Assembly: GCA_021300575.1 (NCBI GenBank)
Contig: JAJTDM010000056.1
Span: forward strand, 10,996-59,708
Length of the DNA: 48,713 nucleotides
From: Rubrivivax sp.
Lineage (GTDB): Bacteria > Pseudomonadota > Gammaproteobacteria > Burkholderiales > Burkholderiaceae_C
Direction of reading: 5' to 3'
How positions within the stretch are numbered: the stretch's first letter is position 1; the number at the start of each line of letters is the position of its first letter. Positions 32,898 to 40,841 of the stretch are shown here, in pieces. Under the pieces are notes generated by a model. The model had not been told where the DNA came from and searched no databases. It saw nothing but the letters and a program-made list of their open reading frames with translations. Position numbers and translations under genes: made by a program.

Positions 32898-34331
32898 TCA
32901 GCGCATGTTCAGGAAGGTCTGGGTGACCTGGTCCTGGGTCTTGATGGACTGCGCGTTGGCCTGGTAGGTACGCTGCGCGGTGATGAGGTTCACCAGTTCG
33001 GCCGTCAGGTCGACGTTGCTTTCTTCCACCGCGCCGGCCACGATGTCGCCCAAGTTGCCGGTACCGGGCACGTCCATCACCTTGGAACCGACGGCTTGGG
33101 TCTCCTTCCACGCGTTGCCGCCCACCGACTGCAAGCCCTGCGGGTTGCGGAAGCTGGCAACCGCCAACTGGCCCGTGGAACGGTCCTGACCGTTCGTGTA
33201 CTTGGCGGTCAGGACGCCACGCTCATCAAAGGAGAAACCGCTCAGGGAACCCACACCATAACCGTTCTGCTCCAGCTTGCTGATGGTGTAGTCGCCGGCT
33301 TGCTGGCTTGCGCCACCCAAATTCAGCGTGACATCAGCGAAGTTGTAGGTCAGCCCCTTAGCTGTCACATCAGCGGTGTTCAGGGCGTGTTTCAGGAAGG
33401 GACCAGCAATAGACAGCCGAGACAGTTCATTAGCTGCTTCAGTCTTCACCTGCCATGTGGGAGGTACCGTGTTTGGTACTACTTGCACTACTTCCTTAGG
33501 GGGTTGAGCACCATCCGCACTGTCGAAGCGGATGGTGCTTATCGGCCGCGGGTTAGCGACCGGGGTTGCAAGCAAGAGTGGATTGCCATTTGTGTCAAGC
33601 TTCGGGGAACCGTCAGCATTGATATCGAGGTTGTTGGACGGTACGTTCTGACCGTTGGCCGTGACGTACACACCCCACGTGTTCACGTCGATCTTCTTGT
33701 AGAAGGTACTGATCTCCACCGACTGTCCCGCCTCGTCAAACACCTTGACCGACGCCGAGTAATTGAAGCTGTTACCGTCGTTCTGGTTGAAGTTGGCGAC
33801 AGACTTCTTCTTATCCGACCCATCCAGGTTGAGCGACATCGTCACTTCCTCGGTCTGCTTCTGCGACAAGCGCGCGTCGGGGATCTTCAGTTCCTGCAAC
33901 TGGCCCTTGCGAATCGCCCCGGTCTCGTCAGCACCAAAACCCAGCAGCCGCGCACCGTCGTTCGTCACGATCCAGCCGTCCCGGTCGGTCTTGAACTGGC
34001 CGTTGCGGGTGTAGAGCGTGGTCTTGGTTGCCTCCTGGCCGCTCTCCTGGTTGGACACCTGGATCTGGAAGTAGCCTTCGCCGTTGATCGCAAGGTCCAG
34101 GTTACGGCCGGTGGTGGAAATACTGCCCTGGGTATGGTCCTGGGTCACCGCTGCCAGCGCCGAGCCGATACCGGCGCTTCGCGAGCCGCCGGCAGCTTCC
34201 GCGTACAGGTCCGAGAACTCGGCCCGGGAGGATTTCGCGCCAATCGTGTTGGCGTTGGAGATGTTGTTGGCAATCACCTCCAAGTTGGTGGCGGCGGCGC
34301 TCAGACCAGACAAACCTTGTTGAAAACTCAT
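32898..34331 (-). CDS. flgE: Flagellar hook protein FlgE
   Basis: 477 aa. It polymerises into the universal-joint hook. The conserved N-terminus GLSGLSAAATNLEVIANNISNANTIGAKSSRAEFSD and C-terminus EESNVDLTAELVNLITAQRTYQANAQSIKTQDQ are intact. The exposed central domain (roughly residues 195-345) is the variable part of the hook. Here it uses many more A/T-ending codons (TTA, CTA, ACT, GCT) than its neighbours, and the block around 33300-33600 looks recently acquired. It also contains a 12-bp inverted repeat. ATG 34331 matches the family start. Confidence 0.97.
   Translation of the reverse strand: MSFQQGLSGLSAAATNLEVIANNISNANTIGAKSSRAEFSDLYAEAAGGSRSAGIGSALAAVTQDHTQGSISTTGRNLDLAINGEGYFQIQVSNQESGQEATKTTLYTRNGQFKTDRDGWIVTNDGARLLGFGADETGAIRKGQLQELKIPDARLSQKQTEEVTMSLNLDGSDKKKSVANFNQNDGNSFNYSASVKVFDEAGQSVEISTFYKKIDVNTWGVYVTANGQNVPSNNLDINADGSPKLDTNGNPLLLATPVANPRPISTIRFDSADGAQPPKEVVQVVPNTVPPTWQVKTEAANELSRLSIAGPFLKHALNTADVTAKGLTYNFADVTLNLGGASQQAGDYTISKLEQNGYGVGSLSGFSFDERGVLTAKYTNGQDRSTGQLAVASFRNPQGLQSVGGNAWKETQAVGSKVMDVPGTGNLGDIVAGAVEESNVDLTAELVNLITAQRTYQANAQSIKTQDQVTQTFLNMR
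33507..33539. repeat. 12-bp inverted repeat inside the variable part of flgE
   Basis: AGCACCATCCGC (33507-33518) and GCGGATGGTGCT (33528-33539) are perfect reverse complements separated by 9 bp. The repeat sits in the low-GC central segment of flgE and encodes part of STIRFDSADGAQPP. A chance repeat of this length is unlikely, and its role is unknown. Confidence 0.7.
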
Positions 34332-34409
34332 GATGGCTCCTGTAGTGACAGTGGGTTAGGGACAACAGACCGGCATCAGGCCCAGTCCAGTTCAGAAGAC
34401 AGCGCCGGG

Positions 34410-35081
34410 TCAGGACCAGGCCTTGACGTTGTTCACGGGCGTGGTGCCCTGGCGGGCAAGCTGCAGCACCAGACCGTCAGGCCCGGCAGTGACCGCCATC
34501 ACCCGGTCGGCCGCCTGCGGGCTGGCCTGGATCACCTGCTTTCCGGACGACGCGTTGACGCGGAAGCTCAGGCCCGACGGGTTCGTGCCCTCGGGCACCG
34601 TCCACTGGAAGGTCCTGCGGCCCGAGGCCTGGGCACCCAGGTCGAGGTTGCCGATCACCGTGCCGCCAGCCGAAAGCACGTCCACGCTCACGGCGCTGGC
34701 TGCGCGGGGAAGATCGAAGGCCCCAACGCCCTTGCCGGCCTCGACTGAAAGCCCGCTTCCGGCGGTCCAGACCTGACGGCCCACCATGCCAGCTCCCTGC
34801 AGCGTCTGGGAACTCATGAGCTGCGTGGACAGTCTGTCCGACATGGCACCCACAGACGTGTTGAGCTTCTCGATGCCCGCCACGGTATTGATCTGCGCCA
34901 TCTGGCTGGTCAGCTGGGCGTTGTCCATGGGGTTCATGGGATCCTGGTTCTTCAGCTGTGTGACCAGCAGCTTGAGGAACCGGTCACCCGACTCTTCGTT
35001 GCTGGTGGCAATCGAGCTCGCGGATCCGCTGGAACCAGCAGGTGCAGCGGTGGAAGAGGAAACGGCAGGCACGGTACTCAT
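34410..35081 (-). CDS. flgD: Flagellar hook assembly scaffold FlgD
   Basis: 223 aa. It caps the growing hook and is lost when the hook is complete. The diagnostic N-terminal block DRFLKLLVTQLKNQDPMNPMDNAQLTSQMAQ is present near residues 33-63. The C-terminal half has the immunoglobulin-like and tudor-like folds of the family (FQWTVPEGTNPSGLSF). The N-terminus is Ser/Ala-rich. It lies 57 bp after flgC and 78 bp before flgE. Confidence 0.96.
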   Translation of the reverse strand: MSTVPAVSSSTAAPAGSSGSASSIATSNEESGDRFLKLLVTQLKNQDPMNPMDNAQLTSQMAQINTVAGIEKLNTSVGAMSDRLSTQLMSSQTLQGAGMVGRQVWTAGSGLSVEAGKGVGAFDLPRAASAVSVDVLSAGGTVIGNLDLGAQASGRRTFQWTVPEGTNPSGLSFRVNASSGKQVIQASPQAADRVMAVTAGPDGLVLQLARQGTTPVNNVKAWS

Positions 35082-35138
35082 GGGTGTCCTTGGGCAGGTT
35101 CAGGGCGCAGGGCAGAAGGTGAACAGGCGGTGCGACCG

Positions 35139-35561
35139 TCACTGCCCCATCTGCAAGGTCTTGAGCAACAGGCTCTTGGCCGTGTTCATCACCTCGACGT
35201 TGTTCTGGTACGAGCGAGAGGCTGAAATCATGTTCACCATCTCCTCGACGGCGCTCACGTTGCTGAAGGTCACGTAGCCCTCGCCGTCGGCCGCAGGGTG
35301 CTTGGGGTCGTGAACGCGTCGCCCGGGCGACTCGTCCTCCCGCACCGTGCTCACCCGCACGCCGGCGGAGCTTTCCGAGCCCAGCGCGCCACCGGCCCCC
35401 ATCAGTTCGGTCTGGAACACCACCTGGCGCGCCTTGTAGGCCTTGCCGTCGGGGCCTGCCACGGTGTCGGCATTGGCCAGATTGGAGGCCACGACGTTCA
35501 GGCGCTGGCTCTGCGCGCTGACCGCGCTGCCTGCCACGTCAAAGATACGGAACATGCTCAT
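35139..35561 (-). CDS. flgC: Flagellar proximal rod protein FlgC
   Basis: 140 aa. Proximal rod component. The rod-family start FRIFDVAGSAVSAQSQRLNVVASNLANADT and the C-terminal EEMVNMISASRSYQNNVEVMNTAKSL are typical, with the Tyr-containing YKARQVVFQTEL segment between. It starts 12 bp after flgB. Confidence 0.96.
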   Translation of the reverse strand: MSMFRIFDVAGSAVSAQSQRLNVVASNLANADTVAGPDGKAYKARQVVFQTELMGAGGALGSESSAGVRVSTVREDESPGRRVHDPKHPAADGEGYVTFSNVSAVEEMVNMISASRSYQNNVEVMNTAKSLLLKTLQMGQ

Positions 35562-35573
35562 GCTTCAGTCTCC

Positions 35574-35948
35574 TCAGCCTGCGGTGTGGCTCTTCATCGA
35601 ATCGAGCATGGTGCGCACACTGCCATTGATGAAGCGCAGCGTGGACTCGTACTTGACCGTGTTGTCCGCGAAGCTCGCGCGCTCGCGGTCCATGTCCACG
35701 GAGTTGCCGTCCAGATTGGTCTGGGCCGGCAGGGCATAGCGCAACATCGCGCCGCTGCGCCGGCTGGCATCGGTACCAGCTTGCTTGGAGGTCGCCTCCC
35801 GCAGCGCCTTGCCGAAGTCGAAGTCCCGTGCCACATAGCCCGGGGTGTCAGCGTTGGCGATGTTGCTGGCGATCATGCGCTGCCGCTCGGCCCTCATGAC
35901 AAGGGCTTCGGTCTGGAAGTTCAGCGAGTCGGTCAGTCGTCGGATCAT
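35574..35948 (-). CDS. flgB: Flagellar proximal rod protein FlgB
   Basis: 124 aa. Proximal rod component and first gene of the flgBCDEFGHIJKL run. It has the short family pattern LNFQTEALVMRAERQRMIASNIANADTPGYVARDFDF near the N-terminus and ADNTVKYESTLRFINGSVRTML near the end. ATG 35948 follows a GGGGG-rich ribosome site and gives the usual length; the frame to 36008 is too long. It is divergent from flgA with 136 bp between the starts, where the promoters must lie. Confidence 0.94.
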   Translation of the reverse strand: MIRRLTDSLNFQTEALVMRAERQRMIASNIANADTPGYVARDFDFGKALREATSKQAGTDASRRSGAMLRYALPAQTNLDGNSVDMDRERASFADNTVKYESTLRFINGSVRTMLDSMKSHTAG

Positions 35949-36084
35949 CTTGTGGCCCCCTTCAGCTTGGGCTTTGGTGTTGGCGATTCTCGGCAGGCGC
36001 CAGGCCACGCATGCTCGGAAAAGGAGCCTGCTTCACGGTCATTTCCAAGCCTTGCAACGCAGTGTGCGACCTATATTGCCCACC

Positions 36085-36801
36085 GTGAAGTTCCGATACC
36101 TACCCCTCTTGGCGTTGCTGGCTTTTTCCAGCGCAGCGCATTGCAACCAGGCCCCGGCCCAGATGCTGGATCCGGCCTGGGCGCAGCGTGCCCAGCAGCT
36201 GGCCAACGACGCCGCCCGCATGGCCTTTGGCGACCAGATCCCCGTTCGGGTGGAGGTCGTGCCCGGCAAGCTGGATCCGCGGCTGAACCTGGCGCCGTGC
36301 CAGAAGGTCGATGTCTTCATGCCAGCAGGGCAGCGCGCATGGGGACGCACGCGCATCGGCCTGAAATGCCTGCAGGGTCCCGTGGCCTGGAGCGTTACCT
36401 TGCCCTTGACCGTTCGCCTCTGGGCCCCAGCCCTGGTGGCCGCCGGCCCCCTGGCGGCCGGGACCGTGCTGTCACCTTTGCACCTGCGCATGTCGGAGGT
36501 GGACTGGGCCGAGCGCGACTCGCCCGTGCTCTTCCTGGAAGCCTCTGCCATCGGTCGCACCCTGGCGACGGCCCTGTCACCGGGCGCACCGGTGCGGCAG
36601 GAGCACCTTCGCAAGCGCCAGTGGTTCGACGCCGGAGACACCGTACGCTTGAACGCCGTGGGTCCTGGTTTTACCGTCCAGGGTGAGGGCGTGGCCATCA
36701 CGCCGGGCATCGAGGGCCAGAGCGCACGCATCCGTACCGAGTCGGGGCGCACCATCACAGGCAAGCCCGTGGGACAGCGCCTGGCGGAGGTGCAACTGTG
36801 A
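36085..36801 (+). CDS. flgA: Flagellar P-ring assembly chaperone FlgA
   Basis: 238 aa periplasmic chaperone for FlgI. A signal peptide (LPLLALLAFSSAAHC) starts from GTG at 36085. The mature part carries the FlgA features: PVRVEVVPGKLDPRLNLAPCQKVDVFMP, AWGRTRIGLKCL, and a C-terminal SAF domain with GDTVRLNAVGPGFTVQGEGVAIT and TGKPV. There is no ATG near the signal peptide, so GTG is preferred. flgM follows 118 bp downstream with its own sigma-28-like promoter. Confidence 0.93.
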   Translation: MKFRYLPLLALLAFSSAAHCNQAPAQMLDPAWAQRAQQLANDAARMAFGDQIPVRVEVVPGKLDPRLNLAPCQKVDVFMPAGQRAWGRTRIGLKCLQGPVAWSVTLPLTVRLWAPALVAAGPLAAGTVLSPLHLRMSEVDWAERDSPVLFLEASAIGRTLATALSPGAPVRQEHLRKRQWFDAGDTVRLNAVGPGFTVQGEGVAITPGIEGQSARIRTESGRTITGKPVGQRLAEVQL

Positions 36802-36843
36802 GCACCCGAACGCCTCTTTGGATATCCAAGCCCGGATCAGGGC

Positions 36844-36871
36844 TAAAGTTCGGCTGTCCAGCGACCGATAC
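36844..36871 (+). promoter_or_regulatory. Sigma-28 (FliA) promoter for flgM
   Basis: TAAAGTTC (36844-36851) matches the -35 consensus TAAAGTTT at seven of eight positions, and ACCGATAC (36864-36871) matches the -10 consensus GCCGATAA at six. The gap between TAAA and the -10 box is 16 nt, one more than the E. coli consensus. Late flagellar promoters of this kind let FlgM and FlgN be boosted after hook completion. Confidence 0.8.
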
Positions 36872-36919
36872 AGCGACACAAGGGGCAGCAATTCTTGTCG
36901 GCCCCTCAAGGAGCACACC

Positions 36920-37210
36920 ATGAAGATCGGCCCCTCAGAACCCAGGATCGTCCCGGCGCCCATCACCGGTGAGCGAAAGACGAACACGGCAGCGCGGCCG
37001 GAACATGCGCGCAGCAGTGCGGAGGTCAGCTTGTCTTCCATGGCGGATTTGAAGGTGGACCCGCACGGCGAAGGCTCCTTCGACGCCGCCAAGGTGGAGC
37101 GCATCACCCAGGCCATCCGCGACGGCACCTTCAGCGTCAATGCCGGCGCCATCGCCGACCAATTGATCGCCAACGCGCAGGAACTGCTCGACAGGACCCC
37201 TCGGCCATGA
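36920..37210 (+). CDS. flgM: Anti-sigma-28 factor FlgM
   Basis: 96 aa. It binds FliA and blocks late flagellar genes until it is exported through the finished hook. The C-terminal sigma-binding part is clear: AEVSLSSMADLK, then FDAAKVERITQAIRDGTFSVNAGAIADQLIANAQELL. The N-terminal half is low-order, as expected for this unfolded export substrate. The start ATG at 36920 has AAGGAG at 36909-36914. It is overlapped by flgN (ATGA) and preceded by a sigma-28-like promoter. Confidence 0.95.
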   Translation: MKIGPSEPRIVPAPITGERKTNTAARPEHARSSAEVSLSSMADLKVDPHGEGSFDAAKVERITQAIRDGTFSVNAGAIADQLIANAQELLDRTPRP

Positions 37211-37581
37211 GGCACCTGCCTGGCCAGGCTGACCTGGAAGCACCCGTGCTTCTGGTGGAGCAGCATCTGTCGGAACTGCACCAGGCGCTCCAAGCAGACG
37301 ACGCCCATGCGTTGGAGCAGGCTGCTTCAGCGCTGCACCGGTCACTGACCGGCGCGGTGGCGCATTTCCGCGCAGCCGCCCAGCGCGGCGCCCTGCCCTC
37401 ACCGCTTCGCGATCGTCTGGCCCTGGCCAGCGCGCGCGTGGCAGCGCAGCGTCAGGCGCTGGCCCGTGCCACCGCTTCGCTGGACCGCGCCATCGACGTG
37501 CTGCTGCCCGAGCGCAGCACCACTTACGCGGCCTCTGGTCTGAATTCCAGGCTCAAGTCCGCAGGCGCCCTCAGCGCCTGA
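37207..37581 (+). CDS. flgN: Flagellar export chaperone FlgN
   Basis: 124 aa, almost all helix, with LLVEQHLSELHQALQADDAHALEQAASALHRSLTGAV in the N-terminal half. FlgN escorts FlgK and FlgL to the export gate; both are encoded in this window. Sequence conservation in this family is weak, so position is the main evidence: it overlaps flgM by 4 nt (ATGA) and precedes a terminator. The C-terminal tail TTYAASGLNSRLKSAG is typical of short FlgN proteins. Confidence 0.85.
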   Translation: MRHLPGQADLEAPVLLVEQHLSELHQALQADDAHALEQAASALHRSLTGAVAHFRAAAQRGALPSPLRDRLALASARVAAQRQALARATASLDRAIDVLLPERSTTYAASGLNSRLKSAGALSA

Positions 37582-37612
37582 CCTGACAGGCACCCAAGCA
37601 AGCACCCAAGAA

Positions 37613-37640
37613 AGAGGCCGGCAAATTGCCGGCCTTCTTC
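37613..37640. terminator. Bidirectional terminator between flgN and fliA
   Basis: GGCCGGCAA (37616-37624) pairs with TTGCCGGCC (37626-37634) to form a strong GC stem in the gap where flgN (plus) and fliA (minus) converge. TTCTTCATTT follows on the plus strand and CTCTTTCTT follows on the minus strand. It can end both transcripts. Confidence 0.8.
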
Positions 37641-37689
37641 ATTTGTCCTTCCAAGGCGCAGGCGCCACCGGCACCGGCGCCGCCGCGCC

Positions 37690-38403
37690 TCACCACTCCC
37701 GCATGCGGGTACGCAGGCGCGCGATGGACTGGCTGTGGAGCTGGCACACGCGGGACTCTGTCACGCCCAGAACCGCCGCAATCTCCTTGAGATTCATGTC
37801 GTGCTCGTAGTACATGCTCATCACGTACTGCTCGCGCTGGGGCAGGTTCTCGATGGCCGCCACCAGCGCCTCGCGCATCTTGCGGTCTGACAGCCGCCCC
37901 AGCGGATTGGCGTCGGCGTCCACCATGTGTCGATCCAGAAAGTCCTCGTCGCCATCGTCGCCCGACATGTCCTCCAGATAGACCAGTTGCGTGCCGCGCA
38001 CCTTGCCCAGCAGCTCCTGGTATTCGGTCAGCTTCATGCCCATCTCGGCGGCAATCTCGGTCTCGCTGGGCGCTCGCCCGAGCTTTTGCTCCAGCTTGTG
38101 CACCGCCGTCTCGATCGTCCGCTGGTGCTTGCGGTCGCCGCGGCTCATCCAGTCGCTGCCGCGCAGCTCGTCGAGCATGGCCCCACGGATGCGCTGCGTG
38201 GCGAAGGTCTCGAACTGCACCCCCTGCGCCGGGTCAAACCGGCACAAGGCATCGTTCAGGCCGATCATGCCGACCTGGATCAGGTCGTCGATCTCCACGT
38301 TGGCGGGCAGCTTGGCGATCATCTGGTGAGCCAGGCGCCGCACCAGCGGGCTGTACTGCTTGAGCAAGGCGCCGGGGTCGAGCCGGCCTTTGGCGGTGTA
38401 CAT
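37690..38403 (-). CDS. fliA: Flagellar RNA polymerase sigma factor FliA (sigma-28)
   Basis: 237 aa, usual length. It directs transcription of late flagellar and motility genes. Region 2 holds YSPLVRRLAHQMIAKLP, VEIDDLIQVGMIGLNDALCRFDP and FETFATQRIRGAMLDELR. The C-terminal HTH is NLKEIAAVLGVTESRVCQLHSQSI, which reads the -35 element. ATG 38403 matches the family start; the longer frame to 38799 is the shadow of the flhG-like gene. It is the last gene of the flhBAFG-fliA run, 20 bp after the flhG-like gene. Its target sites in this window are the flgM and motA promoters. Confidence 0.96.
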   Translation of the reverse strand: MYTAKGRLDPGALLKQYSPLVRRLAHQMIAKLPANVEIDDLIQVGMIGLNDALCRFDPAQGVQFETFATQRIRGAMLDELRGSDWMSRGDRKHQRTIETAVHKLEQKLGRAPSETEIAAEMGMKLTEYQELLGKVRGTQLVYLEDMSGDDGDEDFLDRHMVDADANPLGRLSDRKMREALVAAIENLPQREQYVMSMYYEHDMNLKEIAAVLGVTESRVCQLHSQSIARLRTRMREW

Positions 38404-38423
38404 GGTGGTGTGCTCCCGACCTA

Positions 38424-39215
38424 TCAGGACTGCGGTCCGCTGGTGGCAAGGCCCGTGGCGGAATCCCGCTGCCACGAAGCAGCAGCACCACGGCTCTCGG
38501 CATGGAAGTGGGCGGCGACCAGGCGACGCAGGGCCGCACCGGGCGGCTGCTGCGGCGGGCCCAGCTCGTCGATCCCGGCCCAGTCGTGCAGGCAGGCGCC
38601 CACGAACTGATCGGCGCACTCGCCCAGCGTGGCGGCGATGGAAGCCATACGCTCGGAGCGGTCGGGCCCCATCATCACGAGGTCGAATCTCTTCCAGCCA
38701 CTGCGCTGCACCAGCAGCTTCATGCCGGCGTAGGCGTGCTTGACGCTCTCGGGCTCCTCGCAGCTGAGCACCATGGGGCGCAGCGTGCGGCCTGTGCACA
38801 GCCGCACCAGGTCGGCAGCGCTGGCGTGCAGCAACACAGCCTGTGCGTCGGGCACCAGACGGGTCAGCTCGTCCAGCAGGTGCGCGGCCGATCCGCGCGT
38901 GTCCACGAAGCGGCGCGGCAATCCCTTCGCCGCGAGGTAGGCGATGGTGGGCGACAGGTGCTCGATGCAGGGCGCAAGGCCCAACACCGACGCCTCGTCT
39001 GGCGGAGGTGAGGTTTCCCCCGCATCCACCACCAAGGTCTTGCGGCCCTGCAGGGCCAGCACGGCCGTCAGCCGCTCCACCGCAACGCCACTGCTCTGCA
39101 CGTGCGGGTTCGACACCAGCGGCAAGACGACGCAGCCGGTGCGGGCGAACAAGCGGCGCAAGCCGTCGGCCTGGTCGACCGTCCAGGCACCGTCGCCGTC
39201 GATGACGCTGTTCAT
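38424..39215 (-). CDS. FlhG/FleN-like protein without a P-loop
   Basis: 263 aa in the exact place of flhG, between flhF and fliA. FlhG is a MinD-like ATPase that controls flagellum number and restrains FlhF. The fold trace is visible: after TGCVVLPLVS, where GKGGVGKT should be, this protein has NPHVQSSG. Then come RLTAVLALQGRKTLVVDAG, where MinD proteins have LLLDAD, and VLLHASAADLVRLCTGRTLRPMVLSCEEPESVKHAYAGMKLL, the counterpart of the TPEPTS-DAY-LIK segment. Walker A is absent, so ATP hydrolysis is unlikely. The gene is intact, so a partner-binding role is possible. Confidence 0.75.
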   Translation of the reverse strand: MNSVIDGDGAWTVDQADGLRRLFARTGCVVLPLVSNPHVQSSGVAVERLTAVLALQGRKTLVVDAGETSPPPDEASVLGLAPCIEHLSPTIAYLAAKGLPRRFVDTRGSAAHLLDELTRLVPDAQAVLLHASAADLVRLCTGRTLRPMVLSCEEPESVKHAYAGMKLLVQRSGWKRFDLVMMGPDRSERMASIAATLGECADQFVGACLHDWAGIDELGPPQQPPGAALRRLVAAHFHAESRGAAASWQRDSATGLATSGPQS

Positions 39216-39227
39216 CCGTCGTCCTCC

Positions 39228-40841
39228 TCAGTGGGTACCGGTGGCAACGTTCGCCACCTGTGCCCCGGCGAACACCAGGTTCACGTCAGAGGAATCCATG
39301 CGCCATGCCGACGTGCCGGCGGCGCGCAGGGCCCGCTGCACCAGGGTGGCGGACGACAGACGGTGCCAATCCTCGGGCACGCGCTGGCCGTTGGCCACGG
39401 CCACCACCTTCATGCGGTGGCGGATCAAGGCGTCCAGCGCCGGCGCCAGCTTCACCGCTTCATCCACCTTGGTCAGCACCACGCCCTTGCAGGCCGCCGG
39501 ACTGTAGGCCTTGACCACGTCCTCGATGGTCTCGCCCTGGGCCGAGGCGTTCACCACCAGCAGGCGCTGGATGGAGGGGTGCGACAGCATTTCCATGAGT
39601 TCGGTCGTGCGGCTGTCGCGCTGGGCAATGCCGGCGGTGTCGATCAGCACCATCTTCTTGCCTGCCAGCAGGTCCAGCAGATCTTCGAGCGACGCGCGGT
39701 CGTGCGCCGTGTGTACAGGCACTCCGAGGATGCGACCGTAGGCCCGCAGCTGTTCCTGCGCCCCCATGCGGTAGGCGTCCAGCGTGATGAGCCCCAGATG
39801 CCCCGCGCCATGGCGCGAAGCGAAGGCGGCGGCCAGCTTGGCCGTGCTGGTGGTCTTGCCCACGCCGGTGGAGCCCACCAGGGCCCACACGCCACCTTGG
39901 TCTTCCAGGGCCGCTTCGCGCTCGGCGGTCTGCAGGTTGCGTTCCAGCACCGAGGCCGCCCAGGCCGCCTCGTCCGTGTTGGCGGGCAGACTGCCCACCA
40001 GCTTGCGCGTCAGCGCCGGGGAGAAGCCGCTGTCCAGCAGCTTCTGCGACAGGTGCGCCTGACGGGGTTGACGCTGAAGCTTCTCCATGAAGGCCAGGGC
40101 GCCAAAGCGTTCTTCGATCAGACCCTTCATCGAGCGGATCTCGTTGACCATCTCGGAGCGCTCGCGCGCCAGGGCCACCACCGCCTGCGGGTCGGCGGCA
40201 GCAGGTGGCATGACGTGCACGCCCTGGGGAGCTGCCGCGGCGGCCGCAGCGGCCGGCCGGGCGGCGGGTGCAGGGCGGGCGGCGGGCGATGCCTGTGGGC
40301 GTACCGCCATCTCGGACGGGCTGCGCTCGAACGCCGTTGCATCGGCCTCGGTCACCGCCGACGGCGCGTTGGCCGCCCCCACGGTGCCCTGGGCCGCGTC
40401 CAGTTCCTGCTTGCGCCGGCGCAGCATGCGCTCGCGCACGTAGTCCTGGAACGACAGCGTGCTCATGGACAGTTGCTGCACATCCTCTTCCACGTCTTCT
40501 CTCACGGCCTGGGCCGCGGGCGGCTCGGTCCGGCCCTCATCCCACGACGGGTCCAGCCGCTGGCGCAGGGCCGCGGTGGCGCGGCTCCAGGCGCCCGGCT
40601 TCTCCGTGTTCCGTGCCGGGGCTTGCGCCGGCAGCTCGCGCTGCGCCGACATCTGGGGCTGCGGGTTGGCGGGCATGGCCACACGCTCGAACTCGTGCAT
40701 CGCATCGGGGGCCATGGCCAGCACCTCGACGCCATCGGCACAGGGCCGGGTGGACAACACCACCGCGTCTCGTCCGAAGGCCAGGCGGACCTGCTTCAGG
40801 GCGTCGCGGGAATTGGGGGCGGTGAAGCGCTTGACGTTCAT
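39228..40841 (-). CDS. flhF: Flagellar biosynthesis GTPase FlhF
   Basis: 537 aa. SRP-type GTPase that marks the flagellar pole and recruits early basal-body parts. The N-terminal start MNVKRFTAPNSRDALKQVRLAFGRDAVVLSTR is conserved, followed by a basic, low-complexity B domain with a poly-Ala stretch (near 40205-40275). The NG GTPase domain (about residues 220-520) has GSTGVGKTTSTAKLAA, DAYRMGAQEQL, LIDTAG and LTKVDEAVKLAPALD. The ATG overlaps the flhA stop by 4 nt. The linker is longer than in many FlhF proteins. Confidence 0.95.
   Translation of the reverse strand: MNVKRFTAPNSRDALKQVRLAFGRDAVVLSTRPCADGVEVLAMAPDAMHEFERVAMPANPQPQMSAQRELPAQAPARNTEKPGAWSRATAALRQRLDPSWDEGRTEPPAAQAVREDVEEDVQQLSMSTLSFQDYVRERMLRRRKQELDAAQGTVGAANAPSAVTEADATAFERSPSEMAVRPQASPAARPAPAARPAAAAAAAAPQGVHVMPPAAADPQAVVALARERSEMVNEIRSMKGLIEERFGALAFMEKLQRQPRQAHLSQKLLDSGFSPALTRKLVGSLPANTDEAAWAASVLERNLQTAEREAALEDQGGVWALVGSTGVGKTTSTAKLAAAFASRHGAGHLGLITLDAYRMGAQEQLRAYGRILGVPVHTAHDRASLEDLLDLLAGKKMVLIDTAGIAQRDSRTTELMEMLSHPSIQRLLVVNASAQGETIEDVVKAYSPAACKGVVLTKVDEAVKLAPALDALIRHRMKVVAVANGQRVPEDWHRLSSATLVQRALRAAGTSAWRMDSSDVNLVFAGAQVANVATGTH

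Noticed and set aside
36052..36077. TTGCAA...TATATT as a sigma-70 promoter for flgA
   Set aside because: The spacer is only 14 nt, too short for a confident call, although TATATT alone could still act as a -10 element.
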